DNA of 64,000 bases, taken from assembly GCA_021734325.1 (NCBI GenBank), contig JAIPJF010000011.1, positions 1 through 64,000 on the forward strand. Direction: 5' to 3'. Numbering within the stretch: position 1 is the stretch's first letter; the number at the start of each line of letters is the position of its first letter. The position numbers were made by a program, and so were the translations under genes. The DNA comes from Fidelibacterota bacterium (GTDB taxonomy: Bacteria; Fidelibacterota; UBA8477; JABMPR01). A model generated the notes under the pieces. It saw only the letters and a program-made list of their open reading frames with translations, did not search any database and was not told where the DNA came from. Below, in pieces: positions 42,492-51,921 of this stretch.

Positions 42492-44939
42492 TCAACTTAA
42501 TCCCATCATACGGGCACGCATGCTTGTAGAAAAAGTTGTAAATGCGACAACGGAAATAGAGCTCGCCGGCATCAAAATGGCCGACACAAGGGGTGATAAC
42601 ATACCGCTTACAGCAAATCCAATTCCCACGACATTGTAGAGAATTGAAATTATAAAGCTAGCAGAAATTACAGACATCGTGGCCTTGGACATTTTTATGA
42701 ACGTTGGGAGGAGGTGTAAATTCTCACCCCTTAGAATAGCATCGCTTGCCGGCGAAAAGGCAGACACATCATCTGTGACTGCGATGCCCACCTCACTGGC
42801 CCGAAGCGCACCGGCATCATTGAGACCATCACCAACCATGAGCACATGGGTATCACCCTTTTGTGTGCTGATCACAAAATTCAATTTGTCTTCCGGTGTT
42901 TGCCGAAAATGGAGATCTTCTTCCTGACCAAAGAGATTGACCAGGGTCGCCTTCTCCCGCTCAGTGTCTCCAGATAACAGGATCAGCCTGAATTGTTTGA
43001 AAAGTTTTGCCAACATGGGACGCAAGCCTTCGCGATATATACTGGCAATGAGAAAAGACCCCTTTATTTGACCATTAATATGTAGATATACCCTGGTCTT
43101 CATATCTTCAATATCAATTTCTTCGACAGGCATTCCCAACCATGAGCCAGAACCGATTTTTATTTTGTCACCCCCGATGATTCCTTGAACTCCCTTTCCT
43201 GAAAGTTCTTCAAAATCCGTAACGGGTAGTGTCGCTGTGGTATCCAGTGCCTGGAATATTTTCCGGCTCAGGGGATGGGTGGAATGTTTCACCAGTGATT
43301 TTATTTTCTGCTGTTCTTCCCGGCTTAGTCTGGCGCCGGAGAATTCGATTGTCTCCTGTTGGGATTTTGTCAACGTTCCCGTTTTATCCATAATGATGGT
43401 GTTCACTTTTGATAAGGCTTCCACAGCCTCAGTATTTTTTACGTAAAATCCTTTTCTCCCAAAAATACGCAGAGCCGTTCCCAGGGCGAATGGAGACGAA
43501 AGGGCCAGGGCACAGGGACAGGCGACAATTAACACGGCTGTAAACACCCTGATCGCCATGCGAGTATCAAATTGGAGCCAATACAGCGAAGCTGCCAGTG
43601 CGATGCCAACCACGGCCAGGGTGAAATAGTGACTGACCTGATTTACTGTTTTGTTTAAGCGTGAGAAGCGGGGTTTGTTGAAGACATCATTATTCCACAA
43701 TTTGGTCAAATAGCTCTGGGAGGGCTCTTTGATCACCTCAAGTTCAATGGTCGGACCGACCTGTCGTCCACCGGCATAAATGAAGTCGCCGGCGTCCTTG
43801 CTTACTGGCTCAGATTCACCACTGACAAAACTATAATCGATCATGGTCCCCGTTTTCAGCAAAACGGAATCTGCTGGAATCAATTCCTGATTCCGCACCA
43901 CAATTCGATCGCCGGGGAGCAACTTTGAAACTGGAACAATGGCTTCAACATTGTTGATCTTCCTCGTGACCGACAGCGGGAAAAATGACTTATAATCCCT
44001 TTCGAAAGACAGAACATCATAGGTCTTTTGTTGAAAGATTCTTCCGATCAAAAGGAAGAACACCAGACCGGTGAAGGAGTCCAGGTAGCCAGCACCAGTT
44101 TGGGAAAGGATTTCCCACGCGCTCCTTAAAAAGAGCATACCAATACCCAGCGTTATGGGGACATCTATATTCACTGTCCTTGATTTTATCCCTGCCCAGG
44201 CTGAGCTATAGTAATCCCTGGATGAGAACAGCAGAACCGGAAGTGACAGGACCAGACTCAAATAGCCAAAGACCATTTTGAATACAGGATCAACATCCCC
44301 GACCCGGGAAAGATATTCTGGAAAACTGAGTATCATCACATTGCCAAACGCAAAGCCTGCCAATCCAATCTTGAGGTACAGTTTTTTCTCTGCTGATGAT
44401 TGTTCACGCTTCCCAACGGTATCAAGATTTATCAGGGGTTCATATCCCAGAGATGAAATCAAAGCTGCTGCCCCACTAAGCTTCATCTCATTTATTGCAT
44501 AGCTTATGGAGACTTCTTTGCGGGGAAAATTGACAGTGGAGCTAAGGATCCTCCTGTCCATGTCGTGCAACTTTTCAAGCAACCAGATACAGGAGGCACA
44601 ATGCATGGCTGGTGTGTGAAATGTAACTTTGTTGACATTAGTACCGGAAAATTCTAGCACCTGCTCCTGAATGAGCTCATCATCCAGGTAGGCGAAACGT
44701 TCGCTTACCAGATCTTTTTTGGGGGATACACCCGGTGTATTTTCAATATCATAGTATTCACACAGTTCGTTTGAATTCAAAATTTCGTAGACCGTTTTGC
44801 AGCCATGACAGCAAAAGATTTTATCCCCGACGGCTATCGATTTATCTGGGCAGGGATCACCACAGTGAAAGCAATTCAGAGACTCGCTTTTCTCAATATC
44901 CGAATGACCGGTTTTGTATTGATCAAACTTGATTGCCAC
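42492..44939 (-). CDS. ccoI: Copper-translocating P-type ATPase CcoI/FixI
   Basis: The 815-residue pump has an N-terminal Cys-rich region (C23xxC26, then FCCHGCKTVYEIL at 42-54), a heavy-metal domain with CASC (114-117), the channel motif CPCALALSSPFALG, the phosphorylation motif DKTGTLT and GDGLNDAGAL. It exports copper for the cbb3 binuclear centre. It directly follows the Rrf2 regulator (10 bp) and precedes ccoS (19 bp). Confidence 0.95.
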   Translation of the reverse strand: MAIKFDQYKTGHSDIEKSESLNCFHCGDPCPDKSIAVGDKIFCCHGCKTVYEILNSNELCEYYDIENTPGVSPKKDLVSERFAYLDDELIQEQVLEFSGTNVNKVTFHTPAMHCASCIWLLEKLHDMDRRILSSTVNFPRKEVSISYAINEMKLSGAAALISSLGYEPLINLDTVGKREQSSAEKKLYLKIGLAGFAFGNVMILSFPEYLSRVGDVDPVFKMVFGYLSLVLSLPVLLFSSRDYYSSAWAGIKSRTVNIDVPITLGIGMLFLRSAWEILSQTGAGYLDSFTGLVFFLLIGRIFQQKTYDVLSFERDYKSFFPLSVTRKINNVEAIVPVSKLLPGDRIVVRNQELIPADSVLLKTGTMIDYSFVSGESEPVSKDAGDFIYAGGRQVGPTIELEVIKEPSQSYLTKLWNNDVFNKPRFSRLNKTVNQVSHYFTLAVVGIALAASLYWLQFDTRMAIRVFTAVLIVACPCALALSSPFALGTALRIFGRKGFYVKNTEAVEALSKVNTIIMDKTGTLTKSQQETIEFSGARLSREEQQKIKSLVKHSTHPLSRKIFQALDTTATLPVTDFEELSGKGVQGIIGGDKIKIGSGSWLGMPVEEIDIEDMKTRVYLHINGQIKGSFLIASIYREGLRPMLAKLFKQFRLILLSGDTEREKATLVNLFGQEEDLHFRQTPEDKLNFVISTQKGDTHVLMVGDGLNDAGALRASEVGIAVTDDVSAFSPASDAILRGENLHLLPTFIKMSKATMSVISASFIISILYNVVGIGFAVSGMLSPLVSAILMPASSISVVAFTTFSTSMRARMMGLS

Positions 44940-44949
44940 GCTACACCTC

Positions 44950-45432
44950 TTAGCCTGGATCCGTTATGGGAACGCCGCACATCTGTTCCGTACCCGCAAA
45001 ACCGGAGCTGCTTGCGTGGAGGAGGTTGGTGTTCGACAGCTCCAGAATGGTCTTCCCTCCCAGGATTTTTTGAACCGCATCCTGAGCTTCCCGCCAGACA
45101 AGATGAACGGCACACTGACTGGAGAACTGACAGACATCCAGACCCTGCATGCATACATTTAAGTAGATTTGACCTTCAACTGCCTCAATCACCTCCAGAA
45201 GGGTTTTATATTCTGCCCCTTCTGCGAGTCTGACCCCGCCTTTATTCCCCTGAACAGCAGTTACAAATCCCTGTTTGGCGAATTGAGATACAATAGAGCG
45301 CAGGAAACGCTGTGGAATATTCTGGTTTTTTGCGATCTCACGGGCAGAGACCAACTCGCCGCGATTCTGGCCGGCCAGATAGACCATCAGGCGAACGGCA
45401 TATTCGCCCTCATTTGTTAATCGAAACGGCAA
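44950..45432 (-). CDS. Rrf2-family regulator, likely Fe-S dependent
   Basis: The 160-residue protein has an N-terminal winged HTH (FRLTNEGEYAVRLMVYLA, then KNQNIPQRFLRSIVSQFAKQG) and the typical cysteine cluster: CMQGLDVCQFSSQC, three Cys spaced x6 and x5, suitable for a [2Fe-2S] or [4Fe-4S] sensor as in IscR/NsrR. The start is TTG at 45432, chosen because GGGAG is placed 8 bases before it and the next Met is inside the HTH. First gene of the cbb3 operon, so it probably senses iron, NO or oxygen to control it. Confidence 0.92.
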   Translation of the reverse strand: MPFRLTNEGEYAVRLMVYLAGQNRGELVSAREIAKNQNIPQRFLRSIVSQFAKQGFVTAVQGNKGGVRLAEGAEYKTLLEVIEAVEGQIYLNVCMQGLDVCQFSSQCAVHLVWREAQDAVQKILGGKTILELSNTNLLHASSSGFAGTEQMCGVPITDPG

Positions 45433-45454
45433 GAACAGGCTCCCAATAATTAGG

Positions 45455-45465
45455 TGATCTGATCA
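45455..45465. promoter_or_regulatory. Palindrome upstream of rrf2-cco operon
   Basis: TGATCTGATCA is a perfect inverted repeat around a central T, 23 bp before the TTG start, with a related TTGATCT a little farther upstream. It could be the site for the Rrf2 protein; it does not match the FNR consensus spacing. Confidence 0.3.
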
Positions 45466-45643
45466 ATTTATCTCCATTTGAACTCGATTGATCTGCAGAA
45501 ATTAATTGCTAACAACTCAAATGCCATGCAATTAGTGTCATTACTAAATATTTTTATTCATGAATATGCATGTTTTGTGCACAGGGTCTGGATCTACACC
45601 TTAATTCAGTCTTAACGATTGGGGCAGGTAAAGCCTCGTTTGT

Positions 45644-46534
45644 TTATTGAATCAGAGCGACTTCCAAATATTTCACTTCGTAGGCATTGAGCTGATCAAG
45701 ATCATAGGCAAATTGCCGGGTTCCATCCGGGTTGTCTAATGTCCTGTCAGGTGGCTGAACAAATTGGACGCTTTGGTCCCCATAAATGATCACAAGGCTC
45801 CAATCCGGTATGGCATGGTTCAAACTGAATTTGTAAGAAAATTTATTCTTATCCACACTGCCTAAAGGTTGATAATTAAATCCAAGATTTAGATCCGTGG
45901 TGTCAGTCTGGAAAACGAGCCATTCGCCATTCTCGTCCTTTACGGTAAGGGGTTGAGTCGTCTTATCACCTGATTTGAGCCAGACCTTTTCAACATTATA
46001 GGGAAGTAAGAGCTCAAACCGCATTGGTAAAACAGCATTTGGTTTCAAACGTCCATGCATTTCAACTTTAAAACCCTGAAAGGATGAATTGGGTTTTACA
46101 ATCATTTTAAAAGTTTCAAAAGGGGTTTTACCCTGATCCTGGTCCTTCAGGGTAAATTGTATGGGAATGGCAATCCACACATCCACCGGCTTGCCATCTC
46201 TCAAGGCGGGATTAAACAGGGTTCTTTGCACTGCGTTGGCAGCGATTCTGTCAAGCTTCGGTTCCAGCGTCTGTGTTATCCGGGTCTCGGTAACCAGTCC
46301 CTCGCTCGAAACACTGGCATTCACCAACACCGTTCCTTCAATTCCCTTATCGCGAAGTTCCTTTGGATAATAGATATTGGTGCCCAGTTCATCGTAGCCG
46401 TTCACCGGTGTCGGTTTGACAAGGTTAGGTTCAGCAGGCTCACTTTTAAACCATGCGCATTGATTGACAAGACCGATTGCAACAATCAACAATAGTCCCG
46501 GAATTATGCTGTTTTTATTACGAAAATAATTCAT
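45644..46534 (-). CDS. TonB C-terminal-domain protein
   Basis: I start at the fifth codon of the track frame (MNYFRNKN), which leaves GAGGAAGG at a workable distance. A hydrophobic segment (IIPGLLLIVAIGLVNQCAW) may be a membrane anchor or lipoprotein signal. Then comes a TonB-type domain (about 45-135): YYPKELRDKGIEGTVLVNASVSSEG and AVQRTLFNPALRDGKPVDVW. The C-terminal half is an unrecognised beta-rich domain. A classic TonB proline-rich linker is missing, so it may not be an energy transducer. Confidence 0.8.
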   Translation of the reverse strand: MNYFRNKNSIIPGLLLIVAIGLVNQCAWFKSEPAEPNLVKPTPVNGYDELGTNIYYPKELRDKGIEGTVLVNASVSSEGLVTETRITQTLEPKLDRIAANAVQRTLFNPALRDGKPVDVWIAIPIQFTLKDQDQGKTPFETFKMIVKPNSSFQGFKVEMHGRLKPNAVLPMRFELLLPYNVEKVWLKSGDKTTQPLTVKDENGEWLVFQTDTTDLNLGFNYQPLGSVDKNKFSYKFSLNHAIPDWSLVIIYGDQSVQFVQPPDRTLDNPDGTRQFAYDLDQLNAYEVKYLEVALIQ

Positions 46535-46546
46535 TCGATTCACCAT

Positions 46547-46845
46547 CCTTCCTCAATTCTGGAATATAGGGTGTTGTCCAAAAATATCAAGACTTTAGAG
46601 CAATTTGTTTTCTCAGAAACTGAGCCACATTTACTGCTGCGTAGAAATACTGATCTCTTTTCATTCTACTCCTGACAGCATTAGCCTGACATGAAGTTCG
46701 AAATCCTTCCAAGCCCTTAAATGGGAATCAAAACCAGCGCTATTTCTGAGCCTTGGGGCTCGATGGACTGTCAATTAAGTTTGAACGCTAATATTAAAAA
46801 TATAAAGCAACCCGGTTTCACTTTGGTGTCGAATGGAGCAATCGT
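46547..46845. other. Intergenic region, likely decayed coding DNA
   Basis: No full gene. A minus-strand frame at 46587-46664 encodes 25 residues (MKRDQYFYAAVNVAQFLRK...) that look protein-like and could be the tail of the decayed glycosyltransferase upstream. The tail of the 46846-47040 fragment also reads like an interior part of that family. Confidence 0.35.
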
Positions 46846-47040
46846 TCATTTGTGAATCAAAGGGTTTGATCGCATCCAGGCTGCCGTCAGCTCAGCCGCG
46901 TTAACAACGGTTACCTCTATATTGCTATACGTTTGATTATGTACAGACTGAATGGCTTCCGAAATATCTCTGACACAATCATAACACGAAATGATTATAC
47001 TGACGAGTGGGGCTGCAGGGTCAACACCTGCCGGCGACAT
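46846..47040 (-). pseudogene. Family 2 glycosyltransferase remnant
   Basis: The 64-residue frame begins with a convincing GT2 N-terminus: PLVSIIISCYDCVRDISEAI, SVHNQTYSNIEVTVVN. An intact enzyme would continue with a DDGSTD-like motif and some 200 more residues; instead the frame moves to AAELTAAWMRSNPLIHK and stops. The NPLIHK piece resembles a segment about 100 residues further on, suggesting an internal deletion. It lies 8 bp after the phosphatase gene. Non-functional in my view. Confidence 0.7.
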
Positions 47041-47048
47041 ATATTTTT

Positions 47049-48716
47049 CTAATCTTTCGCCGCCGAACTCATTCGCTTGACTGCCCCTGGGAATAGTTCG
47101 ATCAAGCTCTTTCCATCGATGGGATTAAGCGGTTTCACTCCGAGGATATCTCCAAGAGTCGCCGCGATATCAATGGTGGCAACTGAATCTGTTACCATTA
47201 CCGGTGTGTAGCTCAGCCGACTAAAAATTAGGGGGACATGGCTGTCATAATCATAGGGTGTTCCGTGTGATGTCCCAAAGGGGTTCCTGAACAACCACCC
47301 TCTTTCTAAAAGGGTATACAGATCCGGACTTAAGTCAGGATGTGTAAAATGGCTCAGTCGAATGGCAGAAGGGTCGTCACGTTTTGGATGAAGTAGTTCC
47401 GCTTTTGTATAGACGCGAGACACTCCATCCACTGACTCCATGTGAGATTGAATGATCGAGTTGACCCGATCCATATCCACGCCCATTGAATCCAGCATCT
47501 GATAGTCATAATAATAAGCAGAACCTTTCCGAAGAATAAAATCGTGGTTTCCGTAAAGGGAGTCCAGCTGATTATAAGCTTTGGCCCGTGTTGCCAGATA
47601 TTGCGCTTCGTCCACCCGTCCACCTTGCTCACCCATAATTCCCGTCCAATGTTCAGGCAGGGGTAAGCCACCATGATCCGTGGTCATGACGATGGTAACA
47701 TTTTCCAGACCTATCTGCTGGTCAAGCCCTTGGAGAAATTCACCTAGATATTGATCTACCTTAAGCAACAGATCCATGGCTTCATGAGAATATGGACCAT
47801 AATAGTGGGCGATTATATCCATGGTTGACAACCCGACACATAAAACATCAGGCATATCATCCTTTCCGAGATTAGCCTCGTTGACAATCGTACTAGCCAG
47901 ATCCAGAGTGATACGGTCCATCCATGGCCGACCACCCATTTCTTCAAATATTTTTTTGTCGTCCCAGGTCGCTTCAAATCCAATCGGAAAAACAGGGGAG
48001 TACTCCTCACTCAGATACCGATCCGTTTCACCGTAAAATGAGTCTGCATGGGCGTAAGAGGCATAGAGTGATTCTGGATAGGATTTGGTCCAGATTGAAT
48101 CGCGGTAGGATATCATATTGACTGAACTATTAAATTCAGTCAACCAGGTCGGAATAGAATCGGTATAATAGTCTGTGGTCGTAAAAGCGCCTCTCCAGTT
48201 ATACCAGATTGCCAAATCCGGGTTTTTACCGCCCATCAGGATGGCTGCCCGATCCTTACACGCCACTGAATAAACCTTCGAACCTGGTGAAGTGGCTTTG
48301 AGCCAGTCTCCAAAAGTGGTGGCATTTAATTGCTGATAGGAAACTGAATTGGCTGGAATTTCCAGGGCTTTTGCATTCGGGTCTTCTACACAATAAATGT
48401 CTTTATTCTGCCTGCGGTCATACCAAGAGTTGCCCAGCATTTCAGCGGGTCCCGGGTGCAGCCCTGATCCCAGGACAAAATGTCCCGGTCCGGTCGCGGC
48501 GTTGCCATGCTCCAGATGGGCATTATCGAAAGAGATACCGTGATCGGCCAGCCATTTGAATCCACTAGTAAAAATGGGGGAATAGTGCTCGTAGCTGTGG
48601 TAGGCCAGATGGTCCATGGAGATCATAATGACCAGTCGGGGGGGTGCCTCTTCCTGGCTACAGGCAAAGAGTAAAACTGTGCTTAATAATATGATGGATC
48701 GTGTATGCGTGAACAT
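47049..48716 (-). CDS. Alkaline phosphatase-superfamily lipoprotein (PafA-like)
   Basis: The track frame starts 12 codons earlier; I prefer the Met giving MFTHTRSIILL, which yields a lipoprotein signal ending VLLFAC and removes overlap with the next gene. Metal and active-site motifs of the superfamily are visible: VIMISMDHLAYHS, nucleophile Thr in HGNAATGPGHFVLGSG, LSTMDIIAHYYGPYSHE and TTDHGGLPLPEH. The Thr nucleophile fits PafA-like phosphatase/phosphodiesterases. Probably periplasmic. Confidence 0.9.
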   Translation of the reverse strand: MFTHTRSIILLSTVLLFACSQEEAPPRLVIMISMDHLAYHSYEHYSPIFTSGFKWLADHGISFDNAHLEHGNAATGPGHFVLGSGLHPGPAEMLGNSWYDRRQNKDIYCVEDPNAKALEIPANSVSYQQLNATTFGDWLKATSPGSKVYSVACKDRAAILMGGKNPDLAIWYNWRGAFTTTDYYTDSIPTWLTEFNSSVNMISYRDSIWTKSYPESLYASYAHADSFYGETDRYLSEEYSPVFPIGFEATWDDKKIFEEMGGRPWMDRITLDLASTIVNEANLGKDDMPDVLCVGLSTMDIIAHYYGPYSHEAMDLLLKVDQYLGEFLQGLDQQIGLENVTIVMTTDHGGLPLPEHWTGIMGEQGGRVDEAQYLATRAKAYNQLDSLYGNHDFILRKGSAYYYDYQMLDSMGVDMDRVNSIIQSHMESVDGVSRVYTKAELLHPKRDDPSAIRLSHFTHPDLSPDLYTLLERGWLFRNPFGTSHGTPYDYDSHVPLIFSRLSYTPVMVTDSVATIDIAATLGDILGVKPLNPIDGKSLIELFPGAVKRMSSAAKD

Positions 48717-48738
48717 CTTCCACCGCAGAACAGGAAAT

Positions 48739-48972
48739 CTATTTTTTATCATTTCCCAACTTTTCGTTTCCGTGTTTATAATTACCCGTTAATCTGGCCA
48801 TAAAGTGCTGTTGCTGCTCTGGAGTTAGCCCGTCAATTCTGGTTGTAAAAGCCAAAGCCTTTGATCCTCTCAAGGTGCATCCATTTTTTTCGTGATGTTG
48901 AATAAAGACGGTTCCATTTTTATGTCTTGTATAGGTGAAGCTGTGAGGGCCCTTGGTTTCTACCTCTTTCAC
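48739..48972 (-). CDS. Small protein of unknown function
   Basis: The 77-residue frame starts with GTG behind AGGAAG, has even composition and a pattern suggesting two strands then helices (HSFTYTRHKNGTVFIQHHEKNGC, LTPEQQQHFMARLTGNY), and sits between valS (30 bp away) and the phosphatase gene on the same strand. No family recognised. The strand-rich start and gene-like spacing make it more likely real than not. Confidence 0.55.
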   Translation of the reverse strand: MKEVETKGPHSFTYTRHKNGTVFIQHHEKNGCTLRGSKALAFTTRIDGLTPEQQQHFMARLTGNYKHGNEKLGNDKK

Positions 48973-49002
48973 GTGTAGCGATCACTTCCTGCCATAGATG
49001 AT

Positions 49003-51663
49003 TTAAAGCGCCTTCATGGTCTCTAAATGTGCTTCCAGCTTCTTAAGGGACTCGGAATAATGTTCCAGCTTGTCTTTTTCTTTGATCACGACTTCGTCAG
49101 GAGCACGATCTACAAAATTTTTGTTCGCAAGCTTTGCCTCAACTGATTTTAGCAGGCCCTTTGTTGTCGCGATTTCCTTTTCAAGCCGCTGGACTTCTTT
49201 TTCCAGGTCAATGATCCCCTCCAGAGGGATAAAGAGTTCCATTTTCTCAACCATGGCAGAAGCCGAGAATTCCGGCTTGACAATATCCAATCCGAAGGTC
49301 ATTTCTTCTGAACGGATTAATTTACCAATCGTTGCTTGTGTCCTGGTTAAAATGTCAAGTTGCACCTTGCTGTGTACGCGCCCAACCACTTTGATTGTGT
49401 GTGAAGGGGGAACATTCATTTCTGAGCGGACGGTCCGTACGGCTGTGATAACTTTTTTTAGAAAGTCCGTCTGCTTGGCCTCTTTCGGTGCATGAAATCT
49501 GGTGTTTGATTTTGGCCAGGATGTGATGATTAGATCCGGTTCGTCTGGTAATTTCACCTGCTGCCAGATCTCTTCACTTATAAATGGCGCATAGGGGTGA
49601 AGCATTTTCATAACATCCCTGAGGACATAGATAGCGACTGACATGGCTGTCTGCTTTTGTGCGGCAGTACCGTCGTAGAGTCTGATCTTGATCATCTCGA
49701 TATACCAATCGCAGAAATCATTCCAGATGAAATCCCACAGTGCACGAGCTGTTTCATCAAAAGAGAAGTCTTCCAAAAGCTTTGTTACACGCTCGATGGT
49801 TACATTCAGGCGGTGCAGTATCCAGTGGTCTGCCAGTTCCAAATCCTGCCATTTATCTGGATTCAGATGTTCTGCTGTCAGATCAAAATCTTTGTTCATA
49901 AGCACAAAGCGGCTGGCATTCCAAACCTTGTTCATGAAATTTCTGGCCACATCCAGCCGTTCTTCTGTAAACAGAATATCCTGACCCTTGGGTGCGATCA
50001 GCATGACCCCATAGCGTAATGCATCTGCACCGTATTTCTTTATCAAATCAAGTGGGTCTGGAGAATTCCCAAGAGATTTGGACATTTTTCGACCCTTACT
50101 ATCGCGAATAATACTGGTGAAATAGACATTTTCGAAGGGAATATCACCCTTGAATTCATAGCCGGCCATGATCATGCGGGCGACCCAGAAAAAGATGATA
50201 TCCGGAGCTGTCACCAGGTCATTGGTGGGATAATAATAATCCAGGTCCTCATCTTCTTCAGGCCACTTATGAACAGCCAGAGGCCAGAGCCATGAACTGG
50301 CCCAGGTATCCAGGACATCCTCGTCCTGCTTTGGTGCCTCTGAGTGGCATTTCCTGCATTCACTGGGTGCTTCCACCTGCACCATCATCTCGCCACACTC
50401 CTGGCAGGTATAGGCGGGGATCCGGTGACCCCACCATAACTGACGGCTGATACACCAGTCCCTGATATTGGACATCCAGTGCTCATAAGTTTTGGTCCAG
50501 TGCCCAGGATGAAATTTGATCTTGTCATCTCTCACTGCAGCAAGCGCTGGTTTGACCAGCTCCGTCATATTCATAAACCACTGTTCTGATGCATAGGGCT
50601 CAATGGGAACATTTCCCCGTTCCGAATAACCTACCTTGTGAACGTACTCTTCTATTTTCTCCATGAGACCGAGTTCTTGGAGCTGCTCAATAATGACTTC
50701 ACGGGCCTCAAAACGGTCCAGACCGATAAAATGTCCCGGTACATGGTTGTTCAGGCTGGCATCTTCATTAAAAATATTAATGAATTCCAGCTTGTGACGT
50801 AAACCCATTTCCCAGTCATTGGGGTCATGGGAAGGTGTCACCTTAACACAACCAGTCCCAAAATCCTTGTCTACATATTCATCTGCAAAAATGGGAATCT
50901 CTCGACCAACCAGGGGCAGGATGACATGTTTTCCAATCAGGTGCTTGTAGCGTTTATCCTCTGGATGAACAGCAACCCCTGTATCGCCCAGCATGGTCTC
51001 CGGACGGGTGGTTGCAACCACCAGATATTCATCTGAATCCTTAATGGGATAACGCATATACCAGAGGTGACTATTGCGCTCCTGATAGATAACCTCTTCA
51101 TCAGAGATCGCAGATTGGGTTGCGGGACACCAATTGACAAGCCGTTTCCCGCGATAGATGTAGCCCGCTTCATAGAGCTCGACAAATGCATGGAGCACTG
51201 CCTTATAGTACCCTGCATCCATGGTAAAACGTTCCCGTTCCCAGTCACAGGAGGCGCCGAGTTTTTTTAACTGCTCAATGATGATCCCGCCGTATTTGTC
51301 TTTCCATTCAACTGCATGTTTCAGGAATTCATCCCGACCGATCTCGTGCTTGGTAAGCCCTTTTTCTCGAAGCAGGCTGACCACTTTTGTTTCTGTGGCA
51401 ATGGAGGCATGGTCTGTACCTGGGATCCAGCAGGCCTCTCTCCCCTGCATGCGTCGCCAGCGGATCAGAATATCCTGCATGGTGTTGTTGAGGACATGTC
51501 CCAGGGTTAGAATTCCAGTTACATTGGGGGGCGGTATGACAATGGTATAGGGTTCTTTTTCAGGGTTTGGTTCTGAATGAAAATAATTTTTGTCCAGCCA
51601 GTGCTGATACCATTTATCTTCAATGGAGCTTGCATCATAACGCTTACTTAATTCTTCTGCCAT
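49003..51663 (-). CDS. valS: Valyl-tRNA synthetase
   Basis: The 886-residue class I synthetase charges tRNA-Val. The HIGH motif is LTLGHVLN, the KMSKS motif GRKMSKSLGN. The editing domain (GTDHASIATETKV, then TTRPETMLGDTGVAVHP) and the C-terminal tRNA-binding coiled coil (EKEVQRLEKEIATTKGLLKS) are present. Length is normal. The ATG at 51663 matches the family N-terminus ELSKRYDASSIEDKWYQ. Confidence 0.97.
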   Translation of the reverse strand: MAEELSKRYDASSIEDKWYQHWLDKNYFHSEPNPEKEPYTIVIPPPNVTGILTLGHVLNNTMQDILIRWRRMQGREACWIPGTDHASIATETKVVSLLREKGLTKHEIGRDEFLKHAVEWKDKYGGIIIEQLKKLGASCDWERERFTMDAGYYKAVLHAFVELYEAGYIYRGKRLVNWCPATQSAISDEEVIYQERNSHLWYMRYPIKDSDEYLVVATTRPETMLGDTGVAVHPEDKRYKHLIGKHVILPLVGREIPIFADEYVDKDFGTGCVKVTPSHDPNDWEMGLRHKLEFINIFNEDASLNNHVPGHFIGLDRFEAREVIIEQLQELGLMEKIEEYVHKVGYSERGNVPIEPYASEQWFMNMTELVKPALAAVRDDKIKFHPGHWTKTYEHWMSNIRDWCISRQLWWGHRIPAYTCQECGEMMVQVEAPSECRKCHSEAPKQDEDVLDTWASSWLWPLAVHKWPEEDEDLDYYYPTNDLVTAPDIIFFWVARMIMAGYEFKGDIPFENVYFTSIIRDSKGRKMSKSLGNSPDPLDLIKKYGADALRYGVMLIAPKGQDILFTEERLDVARNFMNKVWNASRFVLMNKDFDLTAEHLNPDKWQDLELADHWILHRLNVTIERVTKLLEDFSFDETARALWDFIWNDFCDWYIEMIKIRLYDGTAAQKQTAMSVAIYVLRDVMKMLHPYAPFISEEIWQQVKLPDEPDLIITSWPKSNTRFHAPKEAKQTDFLKKVITAVRTVRSEMNVPPSHTIKVVGRVHSKVQLDILTRTQATIGKLIRSEEMTFGLDIVKPEFSASAMVEKMELFIPLEGIIDLEKEVQRLEKEIATTKGLLKSVEAKLANKNFVDRAPDEVVIKEKDKLEHYSESLKKLEAHLETMKAL

Positions 51664-51921
51664 GGTCCGTTTAAACCTTTATTTTTTACTACAGAGAGCG
51701 CAAAGAGGATCTTGTGTTTTTTACCCGGGTTCAGGGTTTTCAGCCTGAGCACTTAACCTTTGCTCAACACATGCACTCCGAAGGAGCACCTGGTTTCAAG
51801 CAAAAACTCTATGTGAATCTCCAACTTATCAAGCTATGAATTTAGACGGTGGGGTGGGGTGGTGTAAGGGGAATTTGGTCTGGAGCCAAGGATTAATTAG
51901 ATATTCCGATCTTTCAGATCT
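51664..51921. other. Intergenic region with a CTCCGAAGGAG motif
   Basis: About 258 bp. At 51776-51786 it has CTCCGAAGGAG, the loop and inner stem of the third hairpin in the 202-bp repeats, but the rest of those repeats is not recognisable. A G-rich patch (GGTGGGGTGGGGTGGTG) lies at about 51848-51864. No gene seen. Confidence 0.4.

Noticed and set aside
45430-45640. FNR box upstream of the cbb3 operon
   Set aside because: TTGATCAGATCA-like sequence is present on the minus strand but the half-site spacing does not match TTGAT-N4-ATCAA.
51845-51866. G-quadruplex at the G-rich patch
   Set aside because: Runs of four G are separated by single T bases but the last runs are short; possible, but too weak to list.
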